Of a DNA stretch of 64,000 bases, positions 61,981 to 64,000 are shown one piece after another (the first letter of the stretch is position 1; each line of letters opens with the position of its first letter). The stretch covers positions 124,001 through 188,000 of the forward strand of contig NZ_JABWRD020000001.1 of the NCBI RefSeq assembly GCF_014268785.2, in the 5' to 3' direction. The DNA comes from Pseudomonas shirazensis (lineage in GTDB: Bacteria; Pseudomonadota; Gammaproteobacteria; Pseudomonadales; Pseudomonadaceae). The notes under the pieces are model-generated. The model did not search any database. It saw only the letters and a program-made list of their open reading frames with translations, and had not been told where the DNA came from. The position numbers and the translations under genes are program-made.

Positions 61981-62484
61981 TTATTGGTGGGGATTGAGGA
62001 TCAACATCTGTTCCTCGGTGAAGTAATGCTCATCGCAGTTGTTGCCTGAACCACTGCGATCAACCACCAGGAAATCATCCCGCTTTTCGATCGTCAGCAC
62101 CGGGTGGTGCCAAACGCCGCGATGGTAATTGACGCCCTGCCTGCCGTTGCTGCGGAAGGCACGGACCAAACCTGATACAGGTGCATCGCCAACTGGCGCG
62201 ACCACGATCAGAAACGGATTGCCGAGCAGCGGAATGAAAGCCTGGCTGCCCAGCGGATGGCGTTCGAGCATACGCACGGTCAACGGCATTTCCAGCGCGT
62301 CGGCGCGGAAGATGCTGATGATGGCGTTGTCCTCAGGCTCGGCGGTTTCAACCGTGGCGAGCTTGTGGAAGCGCATGGTCGAGCCGTTGTTGATCATGAA
62401 GTGGTCGCTGCCGTCGGTTTCGATCACGTCACCAAAGGGGGCGAAGGCTTCTTTGCTCAGGGGCTCGATCACTAGTGTGCGCAT
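61981..62484 (-). CDS. allA: Ureidoglycolate lyase
   Basis: AllA splits ureidoglycolate into glyoxylate and urea. The 167-residue cupin-like protein starts MRTLVIEPLSKEAFAPFGDVIE and contains SNGRQGVNYHRGVWHHPVL and the C-terminal EHYFTEEQMLIL. Its product feeds gcl about 10 kb away, and the urea can use the UT-family transporter. It lies 105 bases after uraD and 131 before puuD. Confidence 0.95.
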   Translation of the reverse strand: MRTLVIEPLSKEAFAPFGDVIETDGSDHFMINNGSTMRFHKLATVETAEPEDNAIISIFRADALEMPLTVRMLERHPLGSQAFIPLLGNPFLIVVAPVGDAPVSGLVRAFRSNGRQGVNYHRGVWHHPVLTIEKRDDFLVVDRSGSGNNCDEHYFTEEQMLILNPHQ

Positions 62485-62589
62485 GCTTGTTATCTCTTCT
62501 TCTATGACTGGCTAATGTGGTCTTGCGCTTGCCGGTAAGGCCCTGGGTACGCTCGCGTGGCGGACTCGGGCCAGACGTTGTGGCAAGCC

Positions 62590-63105
62590 TTACAGCTGCA
62601 GCAGGCGGAACAGCGCGATCAGGTTGATCTGCGCCAGCGCCTCTTTGAATTCGGTATCGGCATCGTTGTGAATCCGGGTTCCGAACGCCGCCAGAATCTG
62701 GTGTCGGTTACTGCCCTTGACCGCCATGATGAACGGGAACTGGAACTTGGCCTTGTAGGCATCGTTGAGTTCGGTGAAGCGGGCGAACTCTTCGGCGGTG
62801 CACTGGTGGATACCGGCGCCGGCCTGTTCATTGGTACTCGATTCGGTCAGCTCGCCCTGGACGGCGGCTTTGCCGGCGAGGTCCGGGTGAGCGTTGATCA
62901 AGGCCAACTGGTCGGCGTGGCTGGCGCTGAGCAGGATGTCGCTCATGCGCTGATGTAGGGCTTCGATCTGGTCCAGCTCGGCCAGTTGACCGAGGTCATA
63001 GGCCTTCTCGGCCACCCACGGCGAGTGCTCGTAGATGTCGGCAAAGGCGCTGACGAACGCGTCACGGCTCAGGGTCGAAGGGGTCAGGGTCTTGAAGGCG
63101 GTCAT
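62590..63105 (-). CDS. uraD: OHCU decarboxylase
   Basis: UraD converts 2-oxo-4-hydroxy-4-carboxy-5-ureidoimidazoline to S-allantoin. The 171 residues have the family motifs SPWVAEKAYDLG, the active-site INAHPDLAGKAAV and FPFIMAVKG. The ATG overlaps the puuE stop by one base (TGATG), so translation of the two is likely linked. Confidence 0.96.
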   Translation of the reverse strand: MTAFKTLTPSTLSRDAFVSAFADIYEHSPWVAEKAYDLGQLAELDQIEALHQRMSDILLSASHADQLALINAHPDLAGKAAVQGELTESSTNEQAGAGIHQCTAEEFARFTELNDAYKAKFQFPFIMAVKGSNRHQILAAFGTRIHNDADTEFKEALAQINLIALFRLLQL

Positions 63106-64000
63106 CAGGCGTTCTCGTTCTGGTACGGGTGGGTGGTGTGCCAGTGGCGGGCGATGTCCACGCGACGGGCAAACCAGACCTGGTCATGGCTCTTGGCGTA
63201 TTCGACGAAGCGCTTCAGCGCTGCCAGCCGCGCCGGGCGACCGACCAACCGGCAGTGCAGGCCGATCGAGAGCATCTTCGGCGCTTCGGCGCCTTCTTCG
63301 TAGAGCACATCAAAGGCGTCCTTGAGGTACTGGAAGAACTGCTCGCCACAGTTGAAGCCCTGCACCTGGGTGAAGCGCATGTCGTTGGTGTCGAGGGTGT
63401 ACGGGATCACCAGATGCGGCTTGCCGGTCGGGTTGTTCGGCTCCCAGTAGGGCAGATCGTCGTCGTAGGTGTCGCTGTCGTAGAGGAAACCGCCTTCTTC
63501 CATCACCAGCCGACGCGTGTTGGCGCCGGTACGACCGGTGTACCAGCCCAGTGGGCGCTCGCCGGTCAGCTCGGTGAGGATGCGGATGGCTTCGAGCATG
63601 TGCTCGCGCTCCTGCGCCTCGTCCATGTTCTGGTAGTCGATCCAGCGGTAGCCGTGGCTGCAGATCTCATGGCCAGCTTCGGCCATGGCGCGGATCACAT
63701 CCGGGTGGCGCTGCGCGGCCATGGCCACGGCGAAGATGGTCAGCGGTACGCCGGTATCCTTGAACAGCTTGAGCAGGCGCCATACCCCGGCACGGCTACC
63801 ATACTCGTACAACGACTCCATGCTCATGTTGCGCTGGCCCTGCAGCGGCTGGGCGGCAACCATCTCGGACAGGAAGGCTTCGGACTCCTTGTCCCCGTGC
63901 AGAATGTTGCGCTCGCCGCCTTCTTCGTAGTTGAGCACGAAAGACAGCGCAATGCGGGCGTTGCCCGGCCATTGCGGGTGAGGTGGGTTGTTGCCGTAGC
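63105..64000 (-). CDS. puuE: Allantoinase PuuE (polysaccharide deacetylase fold), 5' end outside window
   Basis: PuuE is a metal-independent allantoinase of the NodB family. The frame continues to the window edge: upstream of the first in-window Met it reads YGNNPPHPQWPGNARIALSF, the conserved PuuE N-terminus, so only about ten residues are missing. Other motifs: LNYEEGGERNILHGDKESEAF, GHEICSHGYRWIDYQN and RTGANTRRLVMEEGGFLYDSD. It would be followed upstream (right) by further purine genes not in the window. Confidence 0.95.
   Translation of the reverse strand, partial: YGNNPPHPQWPGNARIALSFVLNYEEGGERNILHGDKESEAFLSEMVAAQPLQGQRNMSMESLYEYGSRAGVWRLLKLFKDTGVPLTIFAVAMAAQRHPDVIRAMAEAGHEICSHGYRWIDYQNMDEAQEREHMLEAIRILTELTGERPLGWYTGRTGANTRRLVMEEGGFLYDSDTYDDDLPYWEPNNPTGKPHLVIPYTLDTNDMRFTQVQGFNCGEQFFQYLKDAFDVLYEEGAEAPKMLSIGLHCRLVGRPARLAALKRFVEYAKSHDQVWFARRVDIARHWHTTHPYQNENA

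Noticed and set aside
1..64000. CRISPR arrays, tRNA or rRNA genes, complete prophage
   Set aside because: No regularly spaced repeats, tRNA-like cloverleaf ends, rRNA sequence or phage structural genes were seen.

Overview
The window looks like the chromosome of a Pseudomonas of the P. putida group. It has high-GC coding sequence, a flhA-flhF-fleN-fliA-cheYZ-cheAB-motCD-parCP-cheW core, a complete ccmABCDEFGHI operon, and a linked purine/glyoxylate catabolic block in an order I recall from P. putida KT2440. Species was not tested by any search.

Layout. 1-2.9 kb is an accessory insertion: the end of an IS5-family transposase, a DdlA-type D-Ala-D-Ala ligase, a GntR/FCD regulator, and then a 27-codon fragment that reads like the 3' end of flhB. 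2.99-19.1 kb is the flagellar/chemotaxis cluster, running rightward to a DUF2802 gene, followed by leftward FhlB-like and FliK-like genes. 19.2-26.6 kb is the cytochrome c maturation operon plus a small lipoprotein. 26.7-29.6 kb carries a D-2-hydroxyacid dehydrogenase, a PhzF-family protein, an FKBP isomerase and a histidine-phosphatase-fold protein. 29.6-34.9 kb holds an Asp/Glu/hydantoin racemase-like gene with an NCS1 transporter, an Lrp regulator divergent from an EamA exporter, and a methyltransferase. 34.9-38.1 kb has an MscS channel and a sulfate-binding protein. 38.2-42.7 kb is a 1495-residue LRR/NEL-type E3 ubiquitin ligase-like protein. 42.7-51.0 kb has a K+ channel, a urea transporter and the leftward operon gcl-hyi-glxR-ttuD-pyk. 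51.3-58.8 kb has a GlcG/HbpS-like gene, a RutR-like TetR regulator, remnants of two genes, an EAL protein, an AEC transporter, a DUF808 protein and two tandem Tsx-type porins. 59.0-64.0 kb is a urate block: NCS2 permease, membrane urate oxidase PuuD, AllA, UraD and PuuE (PuuE runs off the right edge).

How the genes fit together. Urate taken up by the permease is oxidised by PuuD and processed by UraD and PuuE. AllA releases glyoxylate and urea. Gcl, Hyi, GlxR, TtuD and Pyk carry glyoxylate to pyruvate, and the urea transporter handles the other product. HiuH and an allantoicase are not in the window.

Most interesting signals. (1) A perfect palindrome TTGTATACAA lies in the gcl intergenic region (twice), upstream of the NCS1 transporter, and once at the fliK-like start. 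(2) A separate 16-mer, TTGACCA(G/T)TTGATCAG, close to the E. coli RutR operator, lies upstream of both the NCS1 and the AEC transporter, and the window encodes a RutR-like protein. (3) The racemase-like protein has Gly in place of the first catalytic Cys. (4) The NEL ligase-like gene has no secretion genes nearby. (5) A deletion scar joins two gene remnants facing away from each other. (6) The flhB 3'-end fragment marks the edge of the insertion.
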